Of a DNA stretch of 64,000 nt, positions 20,172-28,759 are shown piece after piece; the stretch's first letter is position 1; each line of letters opens with the position of its first letter. Source of the stretch: Exiguobacterium acetylicum (GTDB lineage: Bacteria > Bacillota > Bacilli > Exiguobacteriales > Exiguobacteriaceae); assembly GCF_022170825.1 (NCBI RefSeq), contig NZ_CP081878.1, forward strand, positions 1,080,001 to 1,144,000, written 5' to 3'. The notes beneath the pieces are model-generated. The model saw only the letters and a list, made by a program, of their open reading frames with translations, was not told where the DNA came from and ran no database searches. Position numbers and translations under genes: made by a program.

Positions 20172-20308
20172 GTCGTGTTTCGTGTGAGATTCGTCCAAAG
20201 AAACGAGATCGCAGAAATGGTGGTAGGGTCGGACTTTTACGAAATAAATCAGACAGATTGATGACAGAATGGCTAAAACAGTTGAAAATATCGAAATGTA
20301 TGCAGGGA

Positions 20309-20338
20309 TTGCGAACGTTTCTGGACTCTCGCTATAGT
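20309..20338 (+). promoter_or_regulatory. Likely SigA promoter of nrdDG
   Basis: TTGCGA (20309-20314), 18-base spacer, TATAGT (20333-20338). No clear Fnr or NrdR palindrome was found around it. Confidence 0.5.
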
Positions 20339-20370
20339 GAATACAAAAAAGTGTGAGAGGGAGAAGTATC

Positions 20371-22200
20371 ATGGAGAGCTTAGAAGCGTTACTGACACCA
20401 ACTCGGGATATCGAACAGGAGAATGCAAATATTGATGGTAAAACGCCACTTGCGAAATTACAACGAATTGCTGGAGAAGCAGCAAGGCAGATGATGCGAC
20501 GGCAACTTGAACCGGATGTTTTACAGGCGCTTGATGATAACATCTTATATATTCATGACGCGGATTATTACGTGACTGGAACAACGACTTGTGCTCAAAT
20601 TCCACTTGGACAACTTCTTTCGAACGGGTTTCAGACGACACACGGATCGATTCGTCCCGCGCAAGATATCCGCTCTGCCCTTGCCCTCGCGGCAATCATC
20701 GTCCAAGCGAATCAAAACATGCAGCATGGCGGACAAGCCTTTGCGACGTTTGATGATGATCTAGCACCCTTCGTTGAAAAAACCTATCATCGAGAATTCA
20801 TGAAACTAGAAGAACTCGTACCTCATTGGAAGCGACAAAAGCGGGAACAACGTGCGTGGCAGGAGACGTATGAAAAGACATTTCAGGCATGTGAGGCATT
20901 CATCCATAATACGAACTCGATGCATTCGCGTGGCGGTGGACAAGTTCCGTTTTTGTCTGTCAATTACGGAACGAATACAACGCGAGCGGGACGCCTCTTC
21001 CAGCGGGCTTTGCTGATAGCGACAGAGCGAGGACTCGGCAAGGGAGAAACACCAATTTTTCCGATTCAGATTTTTAAAGTCAAACAGGGGATCAATCAAT
21101 CATTAAACGATCCGAACTACGACCTGTTTCAACTAGCAACGCGCGTGACGGGAAAACGATTGTTTCCGAACTTTGCCTTTCTCGATGCACCATTCAATCG
21201 ACAAACGGAAGTTGGAGGACCGGAAGTTGCGTATATGGGATGCCGGACACGCGTGTTCGAGGATCGTGGGGGTACACCTTCCGTTACGGGTCGAGGAAAT
21301 TTATCGTTTACGAGCATCAATCTTGTCCGCTTGGCACTACAAAGTCAAACGGTCGATCAAATGTTTGAAGCTGTCCAAGAGACGACAAAACTTGCCTGCA
21401 GACAGTTACTCACTCGTTATGAGTTACAGGCAAGTCGAACCGCTGACGAGTTTCCATTTTTATATCAGCATGTCTGGAAAGAGGGAGAAACATTGCGTGG
21501 TGAGGATAACGTCGGTTCTGTCCTTCGGCACGGGACGCTAGCAGTCGGGTTCATCGGTCTTGCTGAATGTTTGACCGTCTTAACGGGAAACCACCATGGT
21601 CATTCCGAACTTGCACACCGAATTGGTATTGCCTTGATTCAAGCGATGCGGACGGTCATTGACAATTATGGCGCACGGACAGGGTTGAACTTTAGTTTGC
21701 TCGCAACTCCAGCTGAAGGATTATCGGGAAAATTCACGCGTCAGGATATCAGTGATTTTGGTGAGATTGAAGGCGTGACGGATCAGCCGTATTATACGAA
21801 TTCCTTTCATATTCCCGTCGATGCCCCCGTCACGATTCGCGAGAAGATTCAGCTTGAAGCTCCGTTTCATGCACTATGTAATGGTGGACATATCACCTAT
21901 GTCGAGACGGACGGTGCCCTTGCCGGGAATCCACAAGCGATTGAAGATATCGTTCGGATGATGGTGGAAGCTGGAATTGGTTATGGATCAATCAATCATC
22001 CGGTTGACCGCTGTCTCGATTGTAGAACGGAGCAGACGATCGAAGAACAATGTCCGGTTTGCGGAAGTACATCGATCGAGCGAATTCGCCGCATCACGGG
22101 CTATCTCGTCGGTACGCTAGATCGTTGGAATGAAGCAAAACGAGCAGAAGAGCAGAATCGGGTGAAGCATGATGTTACGCGTCCTATCCCTTCTACCTGA
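20371..22200 (+). CDS. nrdD: Anaerobic (class III) ribonucleoside-triphosphate reductase
   Basis: 609-residue glycyl-radical enzyme that reduces NTPs to dNTPs without oxygen. Seen: ENANIDGKTP at the start of the catalytic core, HDADYY, SMHSRGGGQVPF, a C-terminal zinc site with two Cys pairs (CLDC and CPVC, from about residue 548), and the glycyl radical motif RITGYLVG (Gly about 577). It lacks the N-terminal ATP-cone of the 700-residue E. coli-type enzyme, so dATP feedback through a cone is not expected. The ATG at 20371 has a GGGAGAAG site; an upstream GTG at 20353 is less likely. It overlaps nrdG by 32 bases. Confidence 0.93.
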   Translation: MESLEALLTPTRDIEQENANIDGKTPLAKLQRIAGEAARQMMRRQLEPDVLQALDDNILYIHDADYYVTGTTTCAQIPLGQLLSNGFQTTHGSIRPAQDIRSALALAAIIVQANQNMQHGGQAFATFDDDLAPFVEKTYHREFMKLEELVPHWKRQKREQRAWQETYEKTFQACEAFIHNTNSMHSRGGGQVPFLSVNYGTNTTRAGRLFQRALLIATERGLGKGETPIFPIQIFKVKQGINQSLNDPNYDLFQLATRVTGKRLFPNFAFLDAPFNRQTEVGGPEVAYMGCRTRVFEDRGGTPSVTGRGNLSFTSINLVRLALQSQTVDQMFEAVQETTKLACRQLLTRYELQASRTADEFPFLYQHVWKEGETLRGEDNVGSVLRHGTLAVGFIGLAECLTVLTGNHHGHSELAHRIGIALIQAMRTVIDNYGARTGLNFSLLATPAEGLSGKFTRQDISDFGEIEGVTDQPYYTNSFHIPVDAPVTIREKIQLEAPFHALCNGGHITYVETDGALAGNPQAIEDIVRMMVEAGIGYGSINHPVDRCLDCRTEQTIEEQCPVCGSTSIERIRRITGYLVGTLDRWNEAKRAEEQNRVKHDVTRPIPST

Positions 22201-22636
22201 TTCTGTCGTCGATGGACCAGGATTACGAACAGTGCTGTTTCTCGCTGGTTGTCCGCATCACTGTGTCGGTTGCCATAATCCAACTTCTTGGGATCCGGCA
22301 GGGGGAGTGGAATGGACAATCGGAGAAACAGTGGAACGGATTCAGGCGATCGGAAATCGTCGTTTGACATTGTCTGGTGGGGAGCCGATGCTGCAAGCAG
22401 CAGCACTCGTGCAGCTTCTCGAACAACTTGGATCAGACTATGAGGTAATCTTATATACGGGCTATGTGTTGGAAGATATCATCAAGCATCGAAAATGGTA
22501 TTCTTTGTTGCGCCGACTGGACGGATTGATCGATGGTCCGTTCATTCTGTCGAAACTTGACCGAACGACGAGCTTTCGAGGGAGTACGAATCAAAGAATC
22601 TATAATCGACTACAGCTAAACAAACGTTTGGACTAG
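22169..22636 (+). CDS. nrdG: Anaerobic ribonucleotide reductase activating protein
   Basis: 155-residue radical SAM enzyme that installs the glycyl radical on NrdD. The cluster cysteines form CPHHCVGC (C28, C32, C35). SGGEP follows (the SAM-binding GGE motif), and then a typical NrdG tail (LIDGPFI, FRGSTNQR). It starts inside nrdD, so the two are coupled. Two adjacent ATG codons (22169 and 22172) are possible starts. Confidence 0.93.
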   Translation: MMLRVLSLLPDSVVDGPGLRTVLFLAGCPHHCVGCHNPTSWDPAGGVEWTIGETVERIQAIGNRRLTLSGGEPMLQAAALVQLLEQLGSDYEVILYTGYVLEDIIKHRKWYSLLRRLDGLIDGPFILSKLDRTTSFRGSTNQRIYNRLQLNKRLD

Positions 22637-22670
22637 ACAAAAAACTCCCCCGTCTCATCAGACAGGGGAG
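22637..22670 (-). terminator. Terminator of the drug-exporter gene, also at the end of nrdG
   Basis: CTCCCCCGTC / GACAGGGGAG stem between convergent genes. The T run is on the minus-strand side (AAAAAA at 22639-22644 on the plus strand), so it mainly serves the minus-strand gene. Confidence 0.8.
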
Positions 22671-22677
22671 AACCAAA

Positions 22678-24150
22678 TCATGCGTATTTTTGTTCTTGAT
22701 CGACGGACTCAACGACTGCAAGTGTCGTCGTCCGTCGTTTTTTGATGAAGAACGATAAGATCAATGCTGCGAGTGCAAGTAACGTCGCAATAAAGAACGT
22801 ATCATTGATCCCTTCAATCATCGCCTGCATTTGCAACCATTCCGGATTTGCAGCTTCTGGTTGTGAAGCGAGTTCCGGGACGTGTTGTTTCGTCCGCGAT
22901 GTCATGATCGTCACGAGCAGACCTGATCCGATGGCACCGGATACTTGTGACAACGTATTATTCAATGCCGTACCGTGTGGCGTTAAGTGTTGCGGGATAT
23001 GGTTCAAGCCGTTCGTCATGACCGGCATCATGACCATCGAGATCCCAAGGAAACGCAACGTATACATGATGACGAGGTAGGCATACGATGTATCCGCAGT
23101 TAACTGACTGAACGAGAATGTCGTCAAGACCGTCAGCGACAAGCCGATGATAGCAAGGATTCGGGCACCGAACCGGTCAAAGAGACGACCAGTGATCGGT
23201 GACATGATCGCCATGACGATCGCACCTGGTAACATCAACAGACCAGAGTGGAACGGCGAGATACCGCGAATTGTCTGGATGTAGATCGGCATCAGAATCA
23301 TTGCCGAGAACATCGACATGTTCAGGACCATCGAAATCCCTTGTGATAAGGCAAACATCGGGTAACGGAAGATTCCGAACTCAAGCATCGGTTCTTCAAG
23401 CAGGAATTGACGTATAATGAAAGAAGTCAAACTGATCACACCAATGATCAATGAACCAATGACCGTCCATGAACCCCATCCAGCTGAACCAGCAGAACTA
23501 AACCCATACAGCAAACCACCGAAACCGAAGCTTGAGAGGACGAGTGAGAACAAATCGAGTTTGAGTGTGCTGCGGACTGTTTCTTTCTTCAATAAGAAAG
23601 CACCTGTGAACAGTACGAGTAACGCGATGGGTGTGACGAGATGGAACAACATCCGCCATTCATAATGCTCGAGAATCCAACCAGACAATGTCGGTCCGAT
23701 GGCTGGGGCGAACGTGATGACGAGTCCGAAGATCCCCATTGCTTGTCCGCGTTTTTCAATCGGAAAACCGGTCAAGAGAACGTTCATTAAAAGCGGCATC
23801 ATGATTGCAGAACCGGATGCCTGCATCATGCGAGCGCCAAGTAGAAGCGGGAAGACGTGTGCTTGACCGGCAATGATCGTACCGAGTGAGAACAACGTCA
23901 TCGCCGTCAAGAACAGTTGACGAGTCGAGAACTTTTGAACGAGAAACGCCGACGTCGGAATCATGATTCCGTTGACGAGCATATAACCCGTCGTTAACCA
24001 TTGGGCGGTGCTTGCTTGAATACCAAATGATCCCATGATCGACGGTAAGGCAATATTAAGTAACGTTGAGTTCAGGACCGCAACGAACGCACCTGCCATG
24101 AGGACAGTTAAAATTAAATAAAGTCGTGATGATTGCTTGCTTGATTGCAT
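22678..24150 (-). CDS. MFS drug exporter, DHA2 (EmrB/QacA) family
   Basis: 490 residues with about 14 membrane segments, the DHA2 pattern. Seen: motif C-like GPTLSGWI, the loop motif FSTRQLF, and N-terminal NSTLLNIALPSI, typical of EmrB/LmrB transporters. It probably exports drugs or toxic organics by proton antiport. A TetR-type regulator is transcribed divergently 169 bases away, and two inverted repeats lie between them, which suggests inducible control. The start codon is preceded by AAAGGAG on the minus strand. Confidence 0.87.
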   Translation of the reverse strand: MQSSKQSSRLYLILTVLMAGAFVAVLNSTLLNIALPSIMGSFGIQASTAQWLTTGYMLVNGIMIPTSAFLVQKFSTRQLFLTAMTLFSLGTIIAGQAHVFPLLLGARMMQASGSAIMMPLLMNVLLTGFPIEKRGQAMGIFGLVITFAPAIGPTLSGWILEHYEWRMLFHLVTPIALLVLFTGAFLLKKETVRSTLKLDLFSLVLSSFGFGGLLYGFSSAGSAGWGSWTVIGSLIIGVISLTSFIIRQFLLEEPMLEFGIFRYPMFALSQGISMVLNMSMFSAMILMPIYIQTIRGISPFHSGLLMLPGAIVMAIMSPITGRLFDRFGARILAIIGLSLTVLTTFSFSQLTADTSYAYLVIMYTLRFLGISMVMMPVMTNGLNHIPQHLTPHGTALNNTLSQVSGAIGSGLLVTIMTSRTKQHVPELASQPEAANPEWLQMQAMIEGINDTFFIATLLALAALILSFFIKKRRTTTLAVVESVDQEQKYA

Positions 24151-24175
24151 TTCGTTATGCTCCTTTTGTACTACG

Positions 24176-24193
24176 AGTCTAAAATGTTAGACT
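24176..24193. promoter_or_regulatory. Inverted repeat, likely TetR operator
   Basis: AGTCTAA-AATG-TTAGACT, a perfect 7-bp inverted repeat just upstream of the exporter start and in the region shared with the divergent TetR gene. Confidence 0.6.
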
Positions 24194-24207
24194 TGAATTC
24201 TATGACT

Positions 24208-24234
24208 GACTTGGCTATCTTACCAGCCGAAGTC
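24208..24234. promoter_or_regulatory. Second inverted repeat in the exporter/TetR region
   Basis: GACTTGGCT and AGCCGAAGTC pair apart from one bulged base. It shares a GACTT element with the perfect repeat 15 bases away, so it may be a second binding site or part of the promoter. Confidence 0.4.
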
Positions 24235-24319
24235 GAATGATTTCAAATTATTTGCTTCATACACTAAAATAAGTGTTTGCTAAACCATTCTCATCATTTG
24301 AACAGAAAAGGACAAGACC

Positions 24320-25228
24320 ATGAATCCAAAAAAGAAACAACTACTAGATGCTGCCTATCAGCTATTCGTCGAAAAAGGCTATCAATCGACGTCCATCCAG
24401 GACATTCTTGAGCACAGTAATGTCTCAAAAGGAACATTCTATAACTATTTTTCATCTAAAAACGAACTGTTTATCGATGTTTTCAATACCGTTTTCGAAA
24501 AAATGCGGACGGCACGTAAAGAAATCTTAGTTGGACGAGATGTCTCGGACTATGAGACGTTCATCCAACAGGGGAACTGTTATTTGGAACTGATGCAAAA
24601 ATATAAATTATACACGCTATTCGAAGAGGCGATTGCGTCGAACGAAAAAGAACTCAAAGCGTTCATGGAGAACAATCGTCTCCTTGAAATCGAGTGGACG
24701 TTCGAGCGATTAAAGGATCTATTCGGTCAGACGAAGGAACCGTATCTTCTTGATCTAGCTGTCATCTATACCGGGATGTTGCAGTATGCAATGTATTTCT
24801 TCCGTCAATCCGAACCGAATACGCAACCGGAGCGGGTCGTCCGTTATGTATTTAATCGATTGACGCACCTCGTTGAAGATGTCAGTCGAACGGAAGAACA
24901 ATTGATTCCACCACGATTCCTATCGGTCTGGCTCGATCGTCCGCAAGATGAAGTCGTCATTCGGAAGGATTTATTTGAAAAGACGAGTGCGCATATGAAG
25001 CGGTTGATCACTTTGTCTTCGATTTCCGATGAATCGAAGGAAGCCCATGAAGAGGTGCTCGATTTCATTTACGAGGAACTGCTTGAACGGAAGAAACCGA
25101 AAATCCATCTTCTTCGCCGTGCGCTTGAGACGATGGATGAAGATCCAGTCTTTGCGGGTCAAGAAATCATGGCAACCTATAAGGCAATGGTCGATGAGAT
25201 TGCCCGCGTACGGACTAAAAATTCCTAA
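24320..25228 (+). CDS. TetR/AcrR family regulator with extended C-terminal domain
   Basis: 302 residues. The N-terminal helix-turn-helix is clear: KKKQLLDAAYQLFVEKGYQSTSIQDIL, then SKGTFYNYFSSKNEL. The ligand-binding part is about 100 residues longer than a standard TetR protein (about 200), similar to YerO-type regulators of Bacillus. It is divergent from the MFS exporter and most likely represses it and itself through the repeats at 24176-24193 and 24208-24234. Ligand unknown. Confidence 0.85.
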   Translation: MNPKKKQLLDAAYQLFVEKGYQSTSIQDILEHSNVSKGTFYNYFSSKNELFIDVFNTVFEKMRTARKEILVGRDVSDYETFIQQGNCYLELMQKYKLYTLFEEAIASNEKELKAFMENNRLLEIEWTFERLKDLFGQTKEPYLLDLAVIYTGMLQYAMYFFRQSEPNTQPERVVRYVFNRLTHLVEDVSRTEEQLIPPRFLSVWLDRPQDEVVIRKDLFEKTSAHMKRLITLSSISDESKEAHEEVLDFIYEELLERKKPKIHLLRRALETMDEDPVFAGQEIMATYKAMVDEIARVRTKNS

Positions 25229-25261
25229 AAGGGTTGCTTTTTGAAACTGGGACGATTACAC

Positions 25262-25292
25262 TGAGACCATTCATGTTAGAAAAGAGGTCTCA
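25262..25292 (+). promoter_or_regulatory. Leader hairpin covering the SulP ribosome binding site
   Basis: TGAGACC (25262-25268) is complementary to GGTCTCA (25286-25292). The right arm contains part of the only Shine-Dalgarno-like sequence (AGAGG) before the ATG at 25301, so the hairpin could limit translation. Confidence 0.35.
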
Positions 25293-25300
25293 ATCATCAT

Positions 25301-26743
25301 ATGTTTACTCAGTGGAAAAAAGAGTGGTTCCTGCAACCAAAAGCGGATCTATTGTCCGGCATCGTCGTTGCCTTGGCACTTGTTCCAGAAGCGATTGCGT
25401 TTTCGTTGATTGCTGGTGTCAATCCGATGGTCGGTTTATATGCTTCCGTCATCATTGCAATCGTCATCTCGATTGCTGGTGGTCGCCCCGGAATGATTTC
25501 GGCTGCAACCGGTGCGATGGCACTTGTCGTCGTGCAACTCGTTAAGGATCATGGCGTCGATTATTTACTTGCTGCCGGTATTCTTGCCGGGCTTTTGCAA
25601 ATCACATTCGGCTTTTTAGGAATCGCCAAATTATTACGCTTCATTCCCCGAGCAGTCATGGTTGGATTCGTCAACGCTCTGGCAATTTTGATCTTCTCGG
25701 CGCAACTCCCTCAATTCGAAGGGCAAAACTGGATCATGTACGCAATGGTTGCCGCATCTCTTGCCATCATCTTGTTATTCCCACGCGTGACGAAAGCCAT
25801 TCCGGCACCACTCGTTGCGATCACGATCATGACGGTGTTGACGGTCGTCTTCTCACTCGATACACGAGTCATTGGAGACATGGGACAAATCGAAGCGGCG
25901 TTACCAAGCTTCTTCTTGCCGGATGTTCCGTTCTCACTTGAGACGCTCCAAATCATCTTCCCGTATGCCTTATCCCTTGCTTTCGTTGGATTGATCGAAT
26001 CGTTGCTGACGGCACGAATCGTCGATGAGATGACGGAGACAACGTCAAACAAAGCAATGGAATCACGCGGACAAGGCATTGCGAACATCATCGCTGGTAT
26101 GTTCGGTGGTATGCCGGGCTGTGCGATGATTGGTCAATCGGTCATCAATGTCACGTCCGGTGGGCGTGGTCGATTGTCGACGTTGACAGCAGGTGTGTTC
26201 CTGATGCTGTTGATGTTTACGATGAACGATCTATTGATGACGATTCCGATGGGAGCACTCGTCGGTGTTATGTTCTTCGTCTCGTATGCGACATTTGACT
26301 GGGGTTCATTCAAGATGCTCAAGACGTCACCGAAGAGTGATTCTGCGGTCATGCTCGCAACCGTTCTCGTCACCGTATTGACGAACGACTTATCAATGGG
26401 CGTTCTTGTCGGAATCTTGCTCGCTGCACTATTGTTCGCTTCTAAAATTTCTCGTATTCAAGTAGAACGAGAAGAGCAAGCGGAACGTGTGCATTATACG
26501 ATTCGTGGACCGTTATTCTTTGCGTCGACGACGGCATTTGCAGAACAGTTCCAGCTCGAAGCTGATCCATCGTCCGTCATCACGCTCGATTTCTCTGCGT
26601 GTCACTTATTTGATGATTCAGCCATCGAAGCGATCGAAAACGTCGTCTTGAAATACGAACGACTCGGAAAAAAAGTCGAACTCACTGGATTAAATGAAGA
26701 GTCGCAAGCGCTCGTCGATCGACTAGCTCAGCGGATTGCGTAA
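25301..26743 (+). CDS. SulP family anion transporter with STAS domain
   Basis: 480 residues. About 11-12 membrane segments start with the SulP signature region (DLLSGIVVALALVPEAIAFSLIAGVNP). A C-terminal cytoplasmic STAS domain (about 395-480) has the LDFSACHLFDDSAIEAIENV strand-helix seen in anti-sigma-antagonist folds. The family moves sulphate, bicarbonate or dicarboxylates, and the sequence does not decide between them. No sulphate or carbonic anhydrase gene is adjacent. The gene stands alone, with a terminator behind it. Confidence 0.85.
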   Translation: MFTQWKKEWFLQPKADLLSGIVVALALVPEAIAFSLIAGVNPMVGLYASVIIAIVISIAGGRPGMISAATGAMALVVVQLVKDHGVDYLLAAGILAGLLQITFGFLGIAKLLRFIPRAVMVGFVNALAILIFSAQLPQFEGQNWIMYAMVAASLAIILLFPRVTKAIPAPLVAITIMTVLTVVFSLDTRVIGDMGQIEAALPSFFLPDVPFSLETLQIIFPYALSLAFVGLIESLLTARIVDEMTETTSNKAMESRGQGIANIIAGMFGGMPGCAMIGQSVINVTSGGRGRLSTLTAGVFLMLLMFTMNDLLMTIPMGALVGVMFFVSYATFDWGSFKMLKTSPKSDSAVMLATVLVTVLTNDLSMGVLVGILLAALLFASKISRIQVEREEQAERVHYTIRGPLFFASTTAFAEQFQLEADPSSVITLDFSACHLFDDSAIEAIENVVLKYERLGKKVELTGLNEESQALVDRLAQRIA

Positions 26744-26771
26744 TCATGCTCACTGTATAATAGAAGAATCA

Positions 26772-26808
26772 ACAAGCGGCAGGCAATTTGTCTGTCGCTT
26801 GTTTTTTT
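26772..26808 (+). terminator. Rho-independent terminator after the SulP gene
   Basis: ACAAGCGGCAG / CTGTCGCTTGT stem and a seven-T run. Confidence 0.88.
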
Positions 26809-26900
26809 CATTCTAATATATAGAAAAATCTTCAGATTCTGATGATAAGTGCGACTTGCCGTTAGTTTCGCTATACTGAAACAAAAGGGGGGCATTTAGG

Positions 26901-27725
26901 ATGAAATGGTTTCGATTTGAGCAAGAGGGAAAAGTAGGTATCGGGGTTGAACAGGATGGCTCTACATATGATGTAACGGCACAAGTCTATACGGATTCGC
27001 TACTCGAAGTGATCTCACGCGAGTTCGATGTTGATCTCGATCTGGATATCGCACCAGTACTAAAAGGGGATGTTCGTAAGCTAGCTCCGTATGTTCCGGC
27101 ACGAAATGTCATCTGTGTCGGCAAGAACTACGCCGATCACATCAAAGAGATGGATACAGCGGGAGCAGGGAAATTCGTTTTATTCACAAAAGCCCCGACA
27201 TCGATCGTTGGACCGTTCGAACCGATTGAACGGCATGCGGATCTAACAGAGCAACTTGATTACGAAGGGGAACTCGCTATCATCATCGGTACGACGGGTC
27301 GTGATTTAACAACAGAGAATGCACTTGATCATGTGTTTGGCTATAGCATCGTCAATGACGTGACAGCGCGAGACTTACAAAAAGAACATGTCCAGTTCTT
27401 CCGCGGTAAATCACTTGATGGTTTCTGTCCGTTCGGACCAGTCATCGTCTCAGCGGACAACTTTGATCCGACTGACGTCCTCGTCGAGACACGTGTGAAC
27501 GGACAACTCCGTCAGTCGGGATCAACCGCCTTGATGTTGCGTGACGTCGTGACGATTTTGGTCGAAGTGTCACGCGGGATGACACTTGAAGCCGGTGACG
27601 TGATTGCGACAGGAACTCCTGCTGGCGTAGGTCACGGGATGAAACCGCCCGTCTATCTACAGACGGGGGATGTCGTCGAAGTCTCAATCGCAGGGATTGG
27701 TCGCCTGCAAAATGAAGTCCAGTGA
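26901..27725 (+). CDS. Fumarylacetoacetate hydrolase (FAH) family protein
   Basis: 274 residues with an FAH fold. VGKNYADHIKEM begins the catalytic domain, and acidic metal ligands are visible in YEGELAIIIG and VNDVTARDLQ. FRGKSLDGFCPFGPV and ATGTPAGVGHG are standard FAH motifs. Members include 2-hydroxyhepta-2,4-diene-1,7-dioate isomerases, acylpyruvases and oxaloacetate decarboxylases. The gene stands alone, so the substrate cannot be chosen from context. A TATACT -10 box is near 26872, with no good -35. GGGG forms the ribosome binding site. Confidence 0.85.
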   Translation: MKWFRFEQEGKVGIGVEQDGSTYDVTAQVYTDSLLEVISREFDVDLDLDIAPVLKGDVRKLAPYVPARNVICVGKNYADHIKEMDTAGAGKFVLFTKAPTSIVGPFEPIERHADLTEQLDYEGELAIIIGTTGRDLTTENALDHVFGYSIVNDVTARDLQKEHVQFFRGKSLDGFCPFGPVIVSADNFDPTDVLVETRVNGQLRQSGSTALMLRDVVTILVEVSRGMTLEAGDVIATGTPAGVGHGMKPPVYLQTGDVVEVSIAGIGRLQNEVQ

Positions 27726-27757
27726 ACGAAGATGACCGAATTGCTTGAATTTCATTC

Positions 27758-27792
27758 ACCGCTTTCCAAATTACATTGGAAAGCGGTTTTTT
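27758..27792 (+). terminator. Rho-independent terminator after the FAH gene
   Basis: ACCGCTTTCC / GGAAAGCGGT stem with TTTTTT. Confidence 0.9.
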
Positions 27793-27844
27793 ATTTTGTG
27801 AAAATCATCAAAAATTTAAAAAATGATTGATTATAAACAATAAA

Positions 27845-27867
27845 ACAGTCATCAAATGACCGTTTTT
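27845..27867 (+). terminator. Second terminator-like hairpin upstream of the fru operon
   Basis: ACAGTCAT-CAA-ATGACCGT with one mismatch, followed by five T. It may insulate the fructose operon. Confidence 0.45.
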
Positions 27868-27915
27868 GATGTATAATGAAACTATAAGAACGGTTTCATG
27901 TCGAAAAAAGTCGTA

Positions 27916-27928
27916 TTTTGAACGTTTT
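27916..27928 (+). promoter_or_regulatory. Direct-repeat box 1 of the fru promoter
   Basis: TTTTGAACGTTTT, identical to box 2 at 27947-27959. It contains the -35 hexamer. It is likely a binding site for the DeoR-type regulator encoded downstream. Confidence 0.6.
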
Positions 27929-27946
27929 ATAGAGAAATTATATAAT
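27918..27946 (+). promoter_or_regulatory. SigA promoter of fruR-fruK-fruA
   Basis: TTGAAC (27918-27923), 17-base spacer, TATAAT (27941-27946). Confidence 0.75.
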
Positions 27947-27959
27947 TTTTGAACGTTTT
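27947..27959 (+). promoter_or_regulatory. Direct-repeat box 2 of the fru promoter
   Basis: TTTTGAACGTTTT, beginning immediately after the -10 box. The two boxes start 31 bases apart, about three helical turns, which suits cooperative repressor binding. Confidence 0.6.
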
Positions 27960-27973
27960 TGATTGATTTTTAG

Positions 27974-27988
27974 ATGTAAACGCTTTAT
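27974..27988 (+). promoter_or_regulatory. Candidate CcpA (cre) site of the fru operon
   Basis: ATGTAAACGCTTTAT matches the cre consensus WTGNAANCGNWNNCW with one mismatch. Its position downstream of the promoter suits a roadblock for catabolite repression. Confidence 0.5.
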
Positions 27989-28012
27989 ATTAAAGATGCG
28001 GAGGGAAACCTT

Positions 28013-28759
28013 ATGTTAACCAAAAAACGCCATCAACTCATCCTCGAGCTTTTAGCTCGAGAAGAAGTCGTCAAAATGCAAAAGATCGTCGAGCAAACCG
28101 GTGCGAGTGAATCCACGATTCGTCGGGATCTATCACAACTCGAGACAGCAGGTCATCTGCGTCGGGTGCACGGGGGAGCGACAGCGAACCATTTGCAAAT
28201 TGAAGAACCGAGTTATTTCGAGAAGAGCGACCAACATGTCGAAGAGAAGGAACGGATCGCGCGAGCGGCTGCCGACCTGATCGAGGATGGCATGTATGTC
28301 TATCTCGATGCTGGAACGACGACGCTTGCCATCGTTCCATATCTCGAAGAGAAGGCGATTACGGTCGTAACGAACAGTCTTCCTCTAGCGAACACGTTAC
28401 TCTATCACCGTATCCCGACGTTCGTCGTCGGAGGTCAACTCAAGCATTCAACGCAAGCACTCGTCGGTTACAATGCACGTGAAGGAATGTTGATTTACCA
28501 TTTTGATGTCGCGTTCCTTGGGATGAACGGTGTTCATCCGACACAAGGCTTCACGACACCAGATCCGGAAGAGGCACTCGTAAAGAAGACAGCGATCGAA
28601 TTAGCAAAACAATCGTATGTACTCGTCGATGAGACGAAGCTGGATGCGATCAGCTTCAGTCGGGTGGCGTCCTTGCAAGCGGCGACGATCATCACGACGA
28701 CATCCAGTGAGCAAGAAGCGAAATACAGTCAATACACAGAGGTGGTGAACGCGAAATGA
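28013..28759 (+). CDS. fruR: DeoR family repressor of the fructose operon
   Basis: 248 residues. An N-terminal DeoR winged helix (RHQLILELLAREEVV ... SESTIRRDLSQLE, then RRVHGGA) is followed by a sugar-phosphate sensing domain with the DeoRC pattern YLDAGTTT. It is first in an operon with fruK and fruA, so fructose-1-phosphate is the expected effector, by analogy with Bacillus FruR. Its stop overlaps the fruK start by 4 bases. It probably represses its own promoter through the direct repeats at 27916 and 27947. Confidence 0.9.
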   Translation: MLTKKRHQLILELLAREEVVKMQKIVEQTGASESTIRRDLSQLETAGHLRRVHGGATANHLQIEEPSYFEKSDQHVEEKERIARAAADLIEDGMYVYLDAGTTTLAIVPYLEEKAITVVTNSLPLANTLLYHRIPTFVVGGQLKHSTQALVGYNAREGMLIYHFDVAFLGMNGVHPTQGFTTPDPEEALVKKTAIELAKQSYVLVDETKLDAISFSRVASLQAATIITTTSSEQEAKYSQYTEVVNAK

